NCBI RefSeq assembly: GCF_022429625.1
Contig: NZ_CP092483.1
Location: forward strand, 62,001 to 126,000
DNA from: Devosia lacusdianchii
Lineage (GTDB): Bacteria; Pseudomonadota; Alphaproteobacteria; Rhizobiales; Devosiaceae
DNA: 64,000 nt
Direction of reading: 5' to 3'
Shown here: in pieces, positions 33,971 to 42,992 of the stretch
Layout: each line of letters opens with the position of its first letter
How positions within the stretch are numbered: position 1 is the stretch's first letter
Notes under the pieces: generated by a model
Database searches by the model: none
What the model saw: only the letters and a program-made list of their open reading frames with translations
Told to the model about the DNA's origin: nothing
Position numbers and translations under genes: made by a program

Positions 33971-34687
33971 TCAGTACGAAAACTCACTAAACCGTGCGCC
34001 CTTGCCGTCATAGGTCAACACGCGCCGAATCAGTGGCTCGCCGATGCCGGTGATCAGCTTGATGGCTTCCATGGCCATCAGCGTGCCGATCACCCCGGTC
34101 AGTGGCCCCAATATGCCGGTCGCCTCGCAGCTCGGCAGGTCGGTGTCGTCGGCCTCCTCAGGGTAAAGATCGCCGAAGCGCGGTCCATCGGCTGCGAAGA
34201 CCGTCACCTGTCCGTCGAACATCGAGACAGCCCCTGAAACCAGCGGCAGGCGCAGGGCCTCCGCCGCAGCGGCCGTGGCGCGGCGGGTCGCAAGATTGTC
34301 CGTGCCATCGAGGACCAGGTCGTAGCCGCCGAGGATCGTCGCCGCATTGCTGGCATCCAGTTGCTCGGCGTGAACCGTCACGGCGACATGCGGGTTGAGC
34401 GCATGGACAAAACGCTCCGCGCTCTCGGCCTTGCCCATGCCGATGCTGGTATGGATCACCTGGCGCTGCAGGTTGGAGAGTGACACCGCGTCATGGTCAA
34501 CAATCCCCAACCGTCCGACGCCCGCGCCCGCCAGATAGGCGATGACCGGGCTGCCGATGCCACCTGCGCCCACCACCAGCACGCGCGCGGCTTTCAGCGC
34601 CTGCTGACCGCCGCCACCCATGCCCTTGAGCACCAGATGGCGCGCATAGCGGCGGGTTTCCTCGGGGGATAGCGGATCAGCGGCCAA
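33971..34687 (-). CDS. HesA/MoeB/ThiF family adenylyltransferase-like protein
   Basis: 238 residues from a TTG at 34687, which overlaps the stop of the DUF2259 gene; no ATG is available nearby. The E1-like Rossmann motif VLVVGAGGIGSPVIAYLAGA is followed by GRLGIVDHDAVSLSNLQRQV and DLVLDGTDNLATR, all typical. LPSCEATGILGPL holds the conserved Cys region. The zinc-binding CxxC pairs usual in MoeB and ThiF are missing: the first site reads PRFGDLYPE and the C-terminus has no cysteine. The protein probably adenylates the C-terminus of a ubiquitin-like sulfur carrier; which one is unknown. Confidence 0.85.
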   Translation of the reverse strand: MAADPLSPEETRRYARHLVLKGMGGGGQQALKAARVLVVGAGGIGSPVIAYLAGAGVGRLGIVDHDAVSLSNLQRQVIHTSIGMGKAESAERFVHALNPHVAVTVHAEQLDASNAATILGGYDLVLDGTDNLATRRATAAAAEALRLPLVSGAVSMFDGQVTVFAADGPRFGDLYPEEADDTDLPSCEATGILGPLTGVIGTLMAMEAIKLITGIGEPLIRRVLTYDGKGARFSEFSY

Positions 34688-35441
34688 TTGGCACCGCGAT
34701 GAAGCGCCGGTCCGGACCCTCGAAGCCCATGGAATAGACCGAGACGATGGCCACCATGTCCGGCGTCAGGTCGGGGGCGAAGGCGACGAGGCTTTCAAAC
34801 GGCGTCACCACCGCATAGAGCCGATAGCCCTGCGGGCACCCCCGGCTCTCGGGCACCGATGTGTCGCGATAGACCTCGGCGGTCTTGCCGTCGACGGTGA
34901 GGCTCAGCGCGAAGCCGCTGACATAGTCCTCGCCCCAGGTGGCGCATTCGGGCGGGTCGATCCCTTCTTCGACGGTCGACAGCACCAGCTCGTAATCCTG
35001 CTCGGGATCGGCCATGCCATAGCCGGGGCGGCCGAAGCGCAGCCTCTGCATGTCGGTATCGAGCGCGCCATCGCCATTGAGCGCGACAATGTCCACCGGT
35101 TCGCCAAAGTCCAGCGCGTCCAGCATCGGCTGCGCCTCCGCCCTTACCTCGGCGCGCACTGCGGCGATACTGCTGGCCTCGTCCTCGATCACCTTGCGGA
35201 TCGGCGTGCCCTTGACCCAGCTGTCCTTGTCCAGGTCGAGCACGAAGAGATTGGCATAGGCGAAGCCCGAGCCATCCTGAATGCCGAATTCCTCATAGGC
35301 GAAATAGGGGCCGGTCGACGAATAGCCGATAAAGCCGATGCCGGCCCGGTCACCTGCCCAAGCCGGCGTGGCCAGCAACAGCAGGCTAACCCACGCTCCG
35401 GCCAGTCGAGCCAAAACCATTGGCGCCGCGTTCCGTATCAT
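34677..35441 (-). CDS. DUF2259 domain-containing secreted protein
   Basis: 254 residues, with an alternative start at 35420. A signal peptide ([20 protein letters not shown]) leads to the mature part: [60 protein letters not shown], then [16 protein letters not shown] and the C-terminal [14 protein letters not shown]. This is the pattern of the DUF2259 secreted family of unknown function. Two cysteines ([10 protein letters not shown] and RGCPQG) could make a disulfide. It overlaps dut upstream and the MoeB-like gene downstream, so it is in the same transcript. Confidence 0.85.
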   Translation of the reverse strand: MIRNAAPMVLARLAGAWVSLLLLATPAWAGDRAGIGFIGYSSTGPYFAYEEFGIQDGSGFAYANLFVLDLDKDSWVKGTPIRKVIEDEASSIAAVRAEVRAEAQPMLDALDFGEPVDIVALNGDGALDTDMQRLRFGRPGYGMADPEQDYELVLSTVEEGIDPPECATWGEDYVSGFALSLTVDGKTAEVYRDTSVPESRGCPQGYRLYAVVTPFESLVAFAPDLTPDMVAIVSVYSMGFEGPDRRFIAVPIGR

Positions 35442-35853
35442 CGAGCATCTCCGTCAGCCTGAATTGCGCGGCGCTCACCGGCGCCACCACCATCTGGGCG
35501 ATGCGGTCGCCGCGTCGCACCACGAAATCGTCCTCGCCCAGATTGATCAGCGGCACCATCACCTCGCCGCGGTAATCCGCATCGATCGTGCCCGGCGCAT
35601 TGAGCACGGTAACCCCGAACTTGACGGCCAGCCCCGAACGCGGCCGCACCTGGGCTTCGTAGCCCAGGGGCAGCGCCATGGCAAAGCCGCAGGGCACCAG
35701 CGCCCGCTTGCCCGGCGCCAGCACGATATCGGCGCCAGCCGCCAGGGCCGCGACCAGATCCATGCCCGCCGCCCCCGCCGTCTGCTGCCGCGGCAGCGGC
35801 AGGCCGGCGCCATGGTCGAGCCAGCGCAGCCCGATCGAAACTGCCTCGCTCAT
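35386..35853 (-). CDS. dut: Deoxyuridine 5'-triphosphate nucleotidohydrolase (dUTPase)
   Basis: 155 residues. The five trimeric dUTPase motifs are seen in order: [31 protein letters not shown] (motifs 2 and 3), [29 protein letters not shown] and the Phe/Gly-rich C-terminal motif 5 ([14 protein letters not shown]). The enzyme hydrolyses dUTP, keeping uracil out of DNA and providing dUMP for thymidylate. Its ATG overlaps the lipoprotein stop by one base (TGATG) and its 3' end overlaps the DUF2259 gene. In related genomes dut follows coaBC; here a lipoprotein gene stands in that place. Confidence 0.95.
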   Translation of the reverse strand: MSEAVSIGLRWLDHGAGLPLPRQQTAGAAGMDLVAALAAGADIVLAPGKRALVPCGFAMALPLGYEAQVRPRSGLAVKFGVTVLNAPGTIDADYRGEVMVPLINLGEDDFVVRRGDRIAQMVVAPVSAAQFRLTEMLDDTERGANGFGSTGRSVG

Positions 35854-36461
35854 CAGGGCACCCGTACCACGGCATAATACTCGTCCGGCAAATCGGCCGT
35901 GCCGTTGATCAGGTCGAGGAATTGGATGGTCTCTTCCGCCGATTTCTTGTCGGCGGCGATCTTCATGTTGGATTCGACGATTTCGGCGCCCGAAAACACC
36001 AGCGTCACGCCATGGCCGGTGAAGAAGGCTTCCACCATCTTCTTGGTTTCGTCGTCCATGGTTTCGCCGGCGCCGATCTCTTCCTGCATGTTGGCCGTCG
36101 GCAGTGCCACGCGGACGAGGCCCGCACCGGCGGGGGTGAATACGATGGTCTGCTCGTCATTGCCCATGGTCAGGCCGGCAAACGGGCCTTCCTCGACGAT
36201 AGTGCAGGTAGCGCTGCCATCGGCGTTTTCGGTGAGCTTACCCTCGGCGCAGAATTCGTCGTCCTTGGGCGCGTCGGCACCGGCCTGCTCGGCGCTCATC
36301 TTGACCATGGAATAGAAGTCCGCGCCCATGTCCTGCGTCAGGGTGGCCTTGGCGGTGGTCTCGCTCGTCAGGGCGACATCGACCTTGGCGTCGATACAGC
36401 CGGCAAGGGCGCCGCCCAGCAATAGCGTGGCGGCGAGCTTGCCGAGGGTTTTGAGCGTCAT
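35853..36461 (-). CDS. Putative lipoprotein of unknown function
   Basis: 202 residues from the ATG at 36461. [20 protein letters not shown] followed by GC is a lipoprotein signal with the lipid-accepting Cys at 21. The mature protein opens [20 protein letters not shown] and continues [40 protein letters not shown] (two further Cys), then [20 protein letters not shown] and a C-terminal YYAVVRVP. It has the feel of envelope lipoproteins with an internal cystatin-like strand/helix order, but I do not recognise the family. It lies between ubiB and dut, the place usually held by coaBC. Confidence 0.75.
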   Translation of the reverse strand: MTLKTLGKLAATLLLGGALAGCIDAKVDVALTSETTAKATLTQDMGADFYSMVKMSAEQAGADAPKDDEFCAEGKLTENADGSATCTIVEEGPFAGLTMGNDEQTIVFTPAGAGLVRVALPTANMQEEIGAGETMDDETKKMVEAFFTGHGVTLVFSGAEIVESNMKIAADKKSAEETIQFLDLINGTADLPDEYYAVVRVP

Positions 36462-36521
36462 CTGTGTCGTCTCCCGGTTTGGCGGCAATCTATGGCCAAG
36501 TCCGGGGCCGGGCAAGCCAAC

Positions 36522-38081
36522 CTACCAGGAGGTGATCGACAGCAGCCGCCACAGCGCCGCCAGGAGCGTCAGCCCGGCAATGCCCATCAGCGCCAGTATC
36601 GCGCCGCGCATCAGCCCGTCATGGCGGCGGTGCTTGTTGGCGTGATAATCGGCCAGCGCCAGCTCAGCCTGGGCGATGATGACAGGCAACCGTCCGGCCG
36701 CCTCGGCCGCGACCTTGAAGTGATCCTGCAGGTCCTGGATGCGGCCCAGGGGCCCTGCTTCCTTGCGCAGCCAATCACCCACGACGGGCTCGGCAATGGT
36801 CCAGATATCGAGATGGGGATCGAGCGAGCGCGCCACGCCTTCCACCAGCACCATGGATTTTTGCAGCAACACGAGTTCGGGGCGGGTCTGCATGTTGAAC
36901 AGGTCGGTGATGACGAAGAGCTGGCCGAGCACCCGGGCCATGGAAATGTCCGATGCGGTGCGGCCATGCAGCGGCTCGCCGATCGAGCGGATGGCCAGCG
37001 CGAAATCGTCGACCGACTGATCCTTGGGCACATAGCCGATATCGAAATGGCGTTCCGCCACCAGCCGGTAATTGCGGGTGATGAAGCCATAGAGGATATC
37101 GGCGAGGAAGCGGCGTTCCTTGCGGTTGATGCGGCCCATAATGCCAAAATCGACGGCGATGACGTCGCCGGTTCGCGGATCGGCAAAGAGGTTCCCCGGA
37201 TGCATGTCGGCATGGAAGAAGCCATCGCGAATGGCGTGCCGCAGGAAGCTCTGCAAGAGATTGCTCGCGAGCGCCTTGCGATCGACACCGGCCGCATCGA
37301 GCGCGGCATGCTCGCGGATAGGGATGCCCTCCACCCAAGAGGTGGTCAGCACATTCTGCGCCACATGATCCCATGAGACCGTGGGGATGACGAAGCCGGT
37401 ATCGTCCTTGATATTCTCGGCCATCTCGGAGATCGCCGCCGCTTCGAGCCGCAGGTCGAGCTCCAGCCGGGCCGAGCGGTCGAGGGTTTCGACCACTTCG
37501 ATCGGCCGCAGGCGTTTGGTGGATTTGACCAGCTTATCGGCCAGCCGCGCCGCAGCGTAGAAGCTCTCGATATCGGACATGAAGCGGTGCGCCACGCCGG
37601 GCCGCAGGATCTTGACCGCGACGGTTCGAGGCAGGCCGCTGGCAGGCTTGAGCCGGGCCCGGTGCACTTGGGCGATCGACGCCGCGGCGATGGGCGGACT
37701 GAGCTCGGTCAGCTCGTTTGCCTTATCCTCAAGCGCCGCCTGCAGGATCCCGGGCACCAACGCCGGATCGAACGGATCCATCTTGTCTTGCAGGCCTGCC
37801 AGGTCATTGGCGATATCGGGCCCAACCACATCAGGCCGCGTCGCCAGGGTCTGGCCGAATTTCACATAGGTCGGCCCCAACAGGTTAAGCGCCTTGTTGA
37901 GCCGCTCGACATGCCCGGTCTTGCGCACACTTGGCCGCTCGATCAGCCGGCCCAGCCAGATGCCGAAGCGCAATGGCGCCAGGGCCGGGGGCAGGCCCTT
38001 GGTCGAAATGATCGACAAAGCCCCCTCGCGCGCCAGCACATAGCCGGCCCGGATCAGCCGGAAATAGGCGGAAATCAGCAC
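36522..38081 (-). CDS. ubiB: Ubiquinone biosynthesis regulatory protein kinase-like UbiB
   Basis: 519 residues. The family signature is clear: a KxGQ-type motif in PTYVKFGQTLATRPDVVG, then DDLAGLQDKMDPF-like sequence, the A-rich loop PIAAASIAQVHRA, the DGFFHADMHPGNLFADP catalytic loop and VIAVDFGIMGRINRKERRF. The C-terminal part ends in two hydrophobic helices (LMRGAILALMGIAGLTLLAA). UbiB/COQ8 are atypical kinases/ATPases required for ubiquinone assembly. The start is a GTG at 38081 preceded by AGAGG six bases away, which is part of the family C repeat at 38085-38219. It follows ubiE. Confidence 0.94.
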   Translation of the reverse strand: MLISAYFRLIRAGYVLAREGALSIISTKGLPPALAPLRFGIWLGRLIERPSVRKTGHVERLNKALNLLGPTYVKFGQTLATRPDVVGPDIANDLAGLQDKMDPFDPALVPGILQAALEDKANELTELSPPIAAASIAQVHRARLKPASGLPRTVAVKILRPGVAHRFMSDIESFYAAARLADKLVKSTKRLRPIEVVETLDRSARLELDLRLEAAAISEMAENIKDDTGFVIPTVSWDHVAQNVLTTSWVEGIPIREHAALDAAGVDRKALASNLLQSFLRHAIRDGFFHADMHPGNLFADPRTGDVIAVDFGIMGRINRKERRFLADILYGFITRNYRLVAERHFDIGYVPKDQSVDDFALAIRSIGEPLHGRTASDISMARVLGQLFVITDLFNMQTRPELVLLQKSMVLVEGVARSLDPHLDIWTIAEPVVGDWLRKEAGPLGRIQDLQDHFKVAAEAAGRLPVIIAQAELALADYHANKHRRHDGLMRGAILALMGIAGLTLLAALWRLLSITSW

Positions 38082-38084
38082 TCT

Positions 38085-38219
38085 TCACCTCTCCCTTCGG
38101 GGGAGAGGTCGGGCTTCGCAAAGCGAAGACCGGGTGAGGGGGCCTTTTCTGGGCGCGGTGCGGAGGATAGACCCCTCACCCGACCCTGCGGGTCGACCTC
38201 TCCCCGGAGGGGCGAGGTA
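38085..38219. repeat. Interspersed paired repeat, family C
   Basis: Left arm CACCTCTCCCTTCGGGGGAG with AGGT and right arm CGACCTCTCCCCGGAGGGGC with GAGGT enclose about 75 bases that hold GGGCTTCGCAAAGCGAAGAC and TCACCCGACCCTGCGGGTCG. It lies between ubiE and ubiB. Its left edge is only four bases before the ubiB GTG and carries that gene's Shine-Dalgarno. Confidence 0.8.
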
Positions 38220-38232
38220 AGCAAGAGTGTCA

Positions 38233-38997
38233 TCAAATCTTCCACCCGGAGAACAGCGCCGCGATATTGCCGGTGAACGGCGTATGCTTGACCCGCTTGA
38301 AGCCGGCTTCGGACAGCATCGACTGGAACAGGGGTGGGTTGGGGAACTTGCGGATCGATTCTACCAGATACTGGTAAGGTTGCGCGTCGCCGGTAACCAG
38401 CCTGCCCATGGGCGGGATCAGCCGGTCCGAAAACGCCTTGTACATACTGTCGAAGCCGGGCACGTCGACCTGCGAAAATTCCAGCACCAGGATGCGTCCG
38501 CCACGCTTCAGCACGCGATGGGCCTCGTTCAGCGCCTTCTGGATACGCGGCACGTTGCGGATACCAAAAGCAATCGTATAGGCGTCAAAGCTCTTGTCTT
38601 CGAAGGGCAGCTCTTCGGCATTGGCTTCGACGAAGCTGGCCTGAGCAGGATAGCGCCAGCTCTTGGCGCGCTCGGCGCCGACGCGCAGCATGTCCGAATT
38701 GATGTCGCTGACCACGACCTCGGCATAACCGACCGAGGCATTGATGATGCGCTCGGCAATGTCGCCGGTGCCCCCGGCCATGTCGAGCACGCGCCAGGGC
38801 CGCGAGCCGCCCTTGGGCGGCGCCAGGTCGGCCACCATGGCATCCTTCCAGATGCGATGGACGCCGCCGCTCATCAGATCGTTCATCAGGTCGTAGCGGT
38901 CGGCGACGCCGCGGAACACCTTGTTGACCAGGCCCTGCTTGTCGTCCATCGCCACGGTCTGCTCACCGAAATGCGTGGTTTCTGGCGCGTTGCTCAT
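38233..38997 (-). CDS. ubiE: Ubiquinone/menaquinone methyltransferase UbiE
   Basis: 254 residues. [20 protein letters not shown] followed by HRIWKD is the family's opening signature. Motif I is [15 protein letters not shown], the [20 protein letters not shown] region is the substrate and post-I motif, and [20 protein letters not shown] followed by [10 protein letters not shown] completes it. UbiE C-methylates demethylubiquinol (C2 of the ring). It is the first gene of the ubiE-ubiB-lipoprotein-dut run on the minus strand and is divergent from mutM, 100 bases away, an order conserved in Hyphomicrobiales. Confidence 0.95.
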   Translation of the reverse strand: MSNAPETTHFGEQTVAMDDKQGLVNKVFRGVADRYDLMNDLMSGGVHRIWKDAMVADLAPPKGGSRPWRVLDMAGGTGDIAERIINASVGYAEVVVSDINSDMLRVGAERAKSWRYPAQASFVEANAEELPFEDKSFDAYTIAFGIRNVPRIQKALNEAHRVLKRGGRILVLEFSQVDVPGFDSMYKAFSDRLIPPMGRLVTGDAQPYQYLVESIRKFPNPPLFQSMLSEAGFKRVKHTPFTGNIAALFSGWKI

Positions 38998-39096
38998 GGC
39001 CGGGCTCGTTGTGCTGTTCCGCTAATCGCGCGCACCATATAGAAGCGATATCGGCTTTGCCATTGCGCAAAGCCGCGCAGGTAAAGAGGAAACTCC

Positions 39097-39984
39097 ATGC
39101 CGGAATTGCCCGAAGTCGAAACCGTCCGCCGCGGCCTTGAGCCCTGGCTCGAAGGCGCGCGCATCGAGCGCGTCCAGCTCAATCGCAAGGACCTGCGCTT
39201 CCCCTTTCCCGAGGGGTTGCAGGCGGCGCTCGAAGGAACACGGATCGTCTCGATCGGCCGCCGCGCCAAGTATCTGCTGATCAAACTCGATAGCGGCAAG
39301 ACCCTGCTGAGCCATCTGGGCATGACCGGCTCCTGGCGCTTCGCCGAGCACAGCATCGACAAGCCGCCGCGCTATTACGAGCCCGGCACCGAGCCCAAGC
39401 ATGACCACATGGTCTGGGATATTTCCCATCCCCAGCACGGCAAGAGCCACCTCATCTATGCCGATCCGCGCCGCTTCGGCTTCATCGATTTGTTCGACGA
39501 TCCGGCCGAGAGCGAATATCTCAACGAGCTCGGTCCCGAGCCGCTGGGCAATGACTTCAATGCCGATGAAATGGCCGCCGCCTTCAAGGGCAAGAAGGCG
39601 CCGATCAAGGCGGCCCTGCTCGATCAGCGCGTGGTCGCGGGGCTGGGCAATATCTATGTCGCCGAGGCACTGCATCGCAGCCACATCCTGCCCGATGTGC
39701 AGGCCGGCACGCTGGTGACGTCAAAGGGCAAGCCCAAGGCGGCGCTGGAAGACCTGGCCCATGCCGTCAGGCAGGTGCTGCTCGAAGCCATCGAGGTCGG
39801 CGGCTCCACCCTGCGCGACTTCCGCAATGCCGAAGGCGGCTCGGGCTATTTCCAGCATCGCTTCGCCGTCTATGACCGGGAAGGCGAGCCCTGTCCGACG
39901 CCCCTCTGCACGGGCACCATACAGCGCATCGTGCAGTCGGGCCGCTCAACGTTTTTCTGCCCAGTCTGCCAGAAGGCGCCATAG
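39097..39984 (+). CDS. mutM: Formamidopyrimidine-DNA glycosylase (Fpg/MutM)
   Basis: 295 residues. The catalytic N-terminus PELPEVETVRRGLEPWLEGA carries Pro2 and Glu3. The H2TH part includes LLDQRVVAGLGNIYVAEALH, and the zinc finger reads CPTPLCTGTIQRIVQSGRST followed by CPVC (four cysteines, C..C..C..C). KTLLSHLGMTGSWRF contains the lesion-recognition loop with Met. The enzyme removes 8-oxoguanine and formamidopyrimidines and cuts the strand. It is divergent from ubiE and upstream of rpsT-dnaA, as usual for this order. A family A repeat follows. Confidence 0.96.
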   Translation: MPELPEVETVRRGLEPWLEGARIERVQLNRKDLRFPFPEGLQAALEGTRIVSIGRRAKYLLIKLDSGKTLLSHLGMTGSWRFAEHSIDKPPRYYEPGTEPKHDHMVWDISHPQHGKSHLIYADPRRFGFIDLFDDPAESEYLNELGPEPLGNDFNADEMAAAFKGKKAPIKAALLDQRVVAGLGNIYVAEALHRSHILPDVQAGTLVTSKGKPKAALEDLAHAVRQVLLEAIEVGGSTLRDFRNAEGGSGYFQHRFAVYDREGEPCPTPLCTGTIQRIVQSGRSTFFCPVCQKAP

Positions 39985-40015
39985 TTCGTGCGCTGAGGTC
40001 TACCCAAAACTCGAT

Positions 40016-40101
40016 CGTCACCCTCGGGCTTGACCCGAGGGCACTCCACTTAGCCAGCGCACGGCAAGTGCGGGACCCTCGGGTCAAGCCCGAGGGTGAC
40101 G
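40016..40101. repeat. Interspersed paired repeat, family A
   Basis: Left arm CGTCACCCTCGGGCTTGACC with CGAGGGC and right arm CCCTCGGGTCAAGCCCGAGG with GTGACG are almost perfectly complementary over 25 bases. It lies between mutM and rpsT. Confidence 0.88.
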
Positions 40102-40289
40102 ATCGGTGGTGATGCATAGGCGGGCGCGCATAGCCGCCTCGCCCCCTGAATCCAGTTGACGCTTGCCCCCGCTTCCCCTATAGACCGCCCAACTTGGCGG
40201 CTGTCGATTGCCGCCGATTTCATTTCATCCCGGACGCCTGTCGCGCCTAGAGCGTGCAAGACGGCCGGTTGGACGCCAAGAGGACCGTT

Positions 40290-40556
40290 ATGGCCAATAC
40301 GCCGTCAGCCAAGAAGGCTACCCGCAAGATCGCTGCCCGCACCGCGGTCAACAAGTCGCGCCGCTCGCGCGTCCGCACCTTCATCCGCAAGGTTGAAGAG
40401 GCTATCACTGCCGGTGACCACAAGCTGGCGATGGAAGCCCTGGCGGTTGCCGCTCCCGAGATCAACCGCGCTGCGACCAAGGGCATCGTTCATGCCAATC
40501 TGGCCGCTCGCAAGGTCAGCCGCCTCAACAGCCGCGTTAAGGCGCTCAGCGCCTGA
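40290..40556 (+). CDS. rpsT: 30S ribosomal protein S20
   Basis: 88 residues from the ATG at 40290, with AAGAGGA upstream. [40 protein letters not shown], then [20 protein letters not shown] and [13 protein letters not shown] are the full family pattern. S20 is an early-binding, very basic, helical protein of the 30S subunit that contacts 16S rRNA at the 5' domain and h44. It lies just before dnaA, the arrangement typical of Alphaproteobacteria. A strong terminator follows at 40605. Confidence 0.97.
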   Translation: MANTPSAKKATRKIAARTAVNKSRRSRVRTFIRKVEEAITAGDHKLAMEALAVAAPEINRAATKGIVHANLAARKVSRLNSRVKALSA

Positions 40557-40602
40557 TCGCTTCGCCGAGGCGCCCTTGGCGGCAGCCGGCGACATGACGA
40601 AA

Positions 40603-40630
40603 ATTGGGCTCCGGAAGGAGCCCATTTTTA
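40603..40630 (+). terminator. Intrinsic terminator of rpsT
   Basis: TGGGCTCC at 40605-40612 pairs with GGAGCCCA at 40617-40624 around GGAA, with TTTTT immediately after. Stop to stem distance is 48 bases. Confidence 0.9.
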
Positions 40631-41462
40631 TTGCCGGCAAACGGGCAAGGTTTTTCTGATTTTGCGGTTCTGTGTCATCGGCGTGACGGTGACACGACAG
40701 TGCAGCCTCAAGGGCGGCGTTGACGATTTCGTGAGAAACCACAGGGGCTTAATCGAAAGTCCCGCATTCTTGCAAATGTCACGGAGCGGACGTCTCGCAC
40801 GTATTTCGGTGTCGGCGAGAATAAATTTTTTACCGCTTCGTAAGCTTGCGTGACAGGAATCTGCGTTGAGTCACAGAGCCTTGGTTTGAGGGATTTTTGC
40901 CGGCCGTGGGGGTCCAAAAACACAACGTCGGAGTCAAGCCCCCATTTTACAGATTCCACGGTTGCGGCCCCAAAATCGTCCCTCTAAAGTAATCTGGTCA
41001 GCTTGAAACGAGGCGCCGCCAGAGAGCGTCCGGGAGAGCTGGCAGGGTCGATTTCGGGGCGTTGATTGTTATCTGAGCGCGGCAGAAAGCCGGCGTGTTT
41101 TCAAAGTTGGTGAAGGTTGTGTTGGCAGCAGAATTGCCTGCCGGTCCGATCGGGGCCGGCGATTATTAGGTAGCGTTTCGGCCGGGTCAGGCTGGGTTCA
41201 CGACAAGGATGAGTAAGACGCTGGTGGGCTAACCACCGGACAGGAACAGTGTGCCCGCAATGTCGGGTGCGGGGGCGAAGCCATGGCCAAAGGACGACAC
41301 AGTCCGGGGCATGGCGTCAGACAAATACCGGCGGACTATGCGGGCCGTCGGCAACCTAATGGGGCTAAATCAATGATGCGACAGGCGACCGCCGGAAGAG
41401 ACGATTGGGGCAGTGCTCAATCCTCTTCCATCAACACGACCAGCAAAGGCGAAAAACCTGTC
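40631..41462. other. Long leader/promoter region of dnaA; no canonical oriC elements seen
   Basis: Over 800 bases with no convincing gene. I saw no TTATNCACA DnaA box on either strand, so this is not an obvious origin. A short AT-rich run (AATAAATTTTTTAC near 40821-40834) is the only duplex-opening-like feature. Near the dnaA start the sequence becomes G-rich and forms small hairpins (GGTGGGCTAACCACC about 41224-41238; CCCGCAATGTCGGGTGCGGG about 41253-41272). A start upstream of 41463 would shorten the leader: ATGs at 41283 and 41373 are in frame with dnaA. Confidence 0.5.
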
Positions 41463-42914
41463 ATGAGCGCTCCCGATTCCAACGAAGCCCAGCGTGAGCT
41501 CTGGAACCGGGTCCGCGCACGCATCAAGGCCTCGGTCGGCGTCGACGTCTTTACGTCATGGTTCGCCAGCCTCGAGCTCGAAGAGATCGTCGATGATGTG
41601 GTGCACCTGTCGGCCCCCACGCGCTTTCTCTGTTCCTGGGTACAGTCCAATTATGCCGAGCGCCTGCTCGAGGCTTTTCGCCAGGACGATGAAAACGTCA
41701 CCCGCATTCAGGTAACGTTGCGTGTCAACGGGCAGGCCCGTCCGCGCCTTGCCCAGCCCGCCGCTGAACCCGTCTCTCTCGCCGCAACGCCCGTGGCCGC
41801 CAGCGCGGCGCCCCAGGCGCCATCCGCACCGCGCCTCATCCGCGACAATACCGCTACCAAGGGCGATGCCCTCAGCGGCAGCGCCATCGATCAGCGCATG
41901 ACCTTCGATACCTTTGTTGCCGGTTCGGCCAATGAGATGGCGCTTGGCGTGGCCCGCCAGATCGCGACCGCCGCCGCCAACAACACCGTGACCTTCAATC
42001 CGGTCTATATCCATTCCACCGTCGGCCTCGGCAAAAGCCATCTGCTCAATGCCATCGCCCATGCCGTGCAGTCGGCCGATGCGACCAAGAACATCGTCTA
42101 TCTGACCGCCGACCACTTCATGTACCATTTCATCACCGCCGTGCAGCGCCAGTCGGCGCTCGGCTTCAAGGAATGGCTGCGCCGGGTCGACCTGCTGCTG
42201 ATCGACGACATGCAATTCCTGCAGGGCAAGTCCGCCACCGAATTCGGCCATACGCTGGGCACCCTGCTGACCGGCGCCAAGCAGGTCGTGGTGGCCGGCG
42301 ATGCGCCGCCGCGTGATCTCGAAATGCTCGATGAGCGCGTCCGTTCGCGACTCTCGGGCGGTCTCGTCGTGCCGATTTCCGGTTTCGATCTCGAGTTGCG
42401 CCGCGCCATTGTACAGCGCCGCGCCGACCAGTCGACCGCCCGCTTCGGCATGCATTTCCCGGCCCCGGTCATCGACTATATTTCCCGCGCCGTCATCAGC
42501 CATGGCCGCGACCTCGACGGCGCCGTCAACCGGCTCGTCGCCGCCAACCAGCTCACCGGTGAACTCATCACCGTGCCGCTGGCCGAAAAGACCCTGGGCG
42601 ACCTGATCCGTTCGCGCGAAGCCCGCCGCGTCCGTATCGAGGACATCCTCAAGATCGTCAGCCGTCACTACAAGGTGCCGCGCAACGAACTGCTCTCGGC
42701 GCGCCGCTCGCGTGATGTCGTTCGTCCGCGCCAGATCGCCATGTTCCTGGCCAAGGCGCTGACCTCGCGTTCGCTCCCCGAAATCGGCCGCCGCTTCGGT
42801 GGGCGCGATCACACCACCGTCCTCCACTCGGTCCGCAAGGTCGAGCAGATGATCAAGGACGACGTGGAACTGGCGCAGGAGATCGAGCTGTTGAAGCGCA
42901 TGCTCGAAGAATAA
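41463..42914 (+). CDS. dnaA: Chromosomal replication initiator protein DnaA
   Basis: 483 residues from the ATG at 41463; ATGs at 41373 and 41283 give longer proteins and cannot be excluded. Domain I starts QRELWNRVRARIKASVGVDV with FTSWFASLEL. The AAA+ domain has Walker A VGLGKSHLL at 187-195 (Ser in place of the usual Thr after Lys) and Walker B LLLIDDMQF with Asp248-Asp249. The C-terminal DNA-binding domain has the signature GRDHTTVLHSVRKVE starting at residue 447. DnaA opens the origin and is a transcription factor. rpsT lies upstream. dnaN follows only after an orphan substrate-binding gene on the other strand. Confidence 0.95.
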   Translation: MSAPDSNEAQRELWNRVRARIKASVGVDVFTSWFASLELEEIVDDVVHLSAPTRFLCSWVQSNYAERLLEAFRQDDENVTRIQVTLRVNGQARPRLAQPAAEPVSLAATPVAASAAPQAPSAPRLIRDNTATKGDALSGSAIDQRMTFDTFVAGSANEMALGVARQIATAAANNTVTFNPVYIHSTVGLGKSHLLNAIAHAVQSADATKNIVYLTADHFMYHFITAVQRQSALGFKEWLRRVDLLLIDDMQFLQGKSATEFGHTLGTLLTGAKQVVVAGDAPPRDLEMLDERVRSRLSGGLVVPISGFDLELRRAIVQRRADQSTARFGMHFPAPVIDYISRAVISHGRDLDGAVNRLVAANQLTGELITVPLAEKTLGDLIRSREARRVRIEDILKIVSRHYKVPRNELLSARRSRDVVRPRQIAMFLAKALTSRSLPEIGRRFGGRDHTTVLHSVRKVEQMIKDDVELAQEIELLKRMLEE

Positions 42915-42947
42915 CGACCGCAAAGCGCAAGCATGCTTGCAGCAGAG

Positions 42948-42983
42948 GCCGCCGGACCAGGGGTTCGGCGGCTTTGCTCTTTC
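42948..42983 (+). terminator. Probable terminator after dnaA
   Basis: GCCGCCG at 42948-42954 pairs with CGGCGGC at 42966-42972, followed by TTTGCTCTTT. The stop to stem distance is 33 bases. The short gap to the convergent gene end at 42993 suggests it may serve both. Confidence 0.55.
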
Positions 42984-42992
42984 GGGGTCGAC

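Noticed and set aside
40631..41280. Chromosomal origin (oriC) in front of dnaA
   Set aside because: No DnaA boxes or repeated AT-rich 13-mers were seen; position next to dnaA alone is not enough in this bacterial class.
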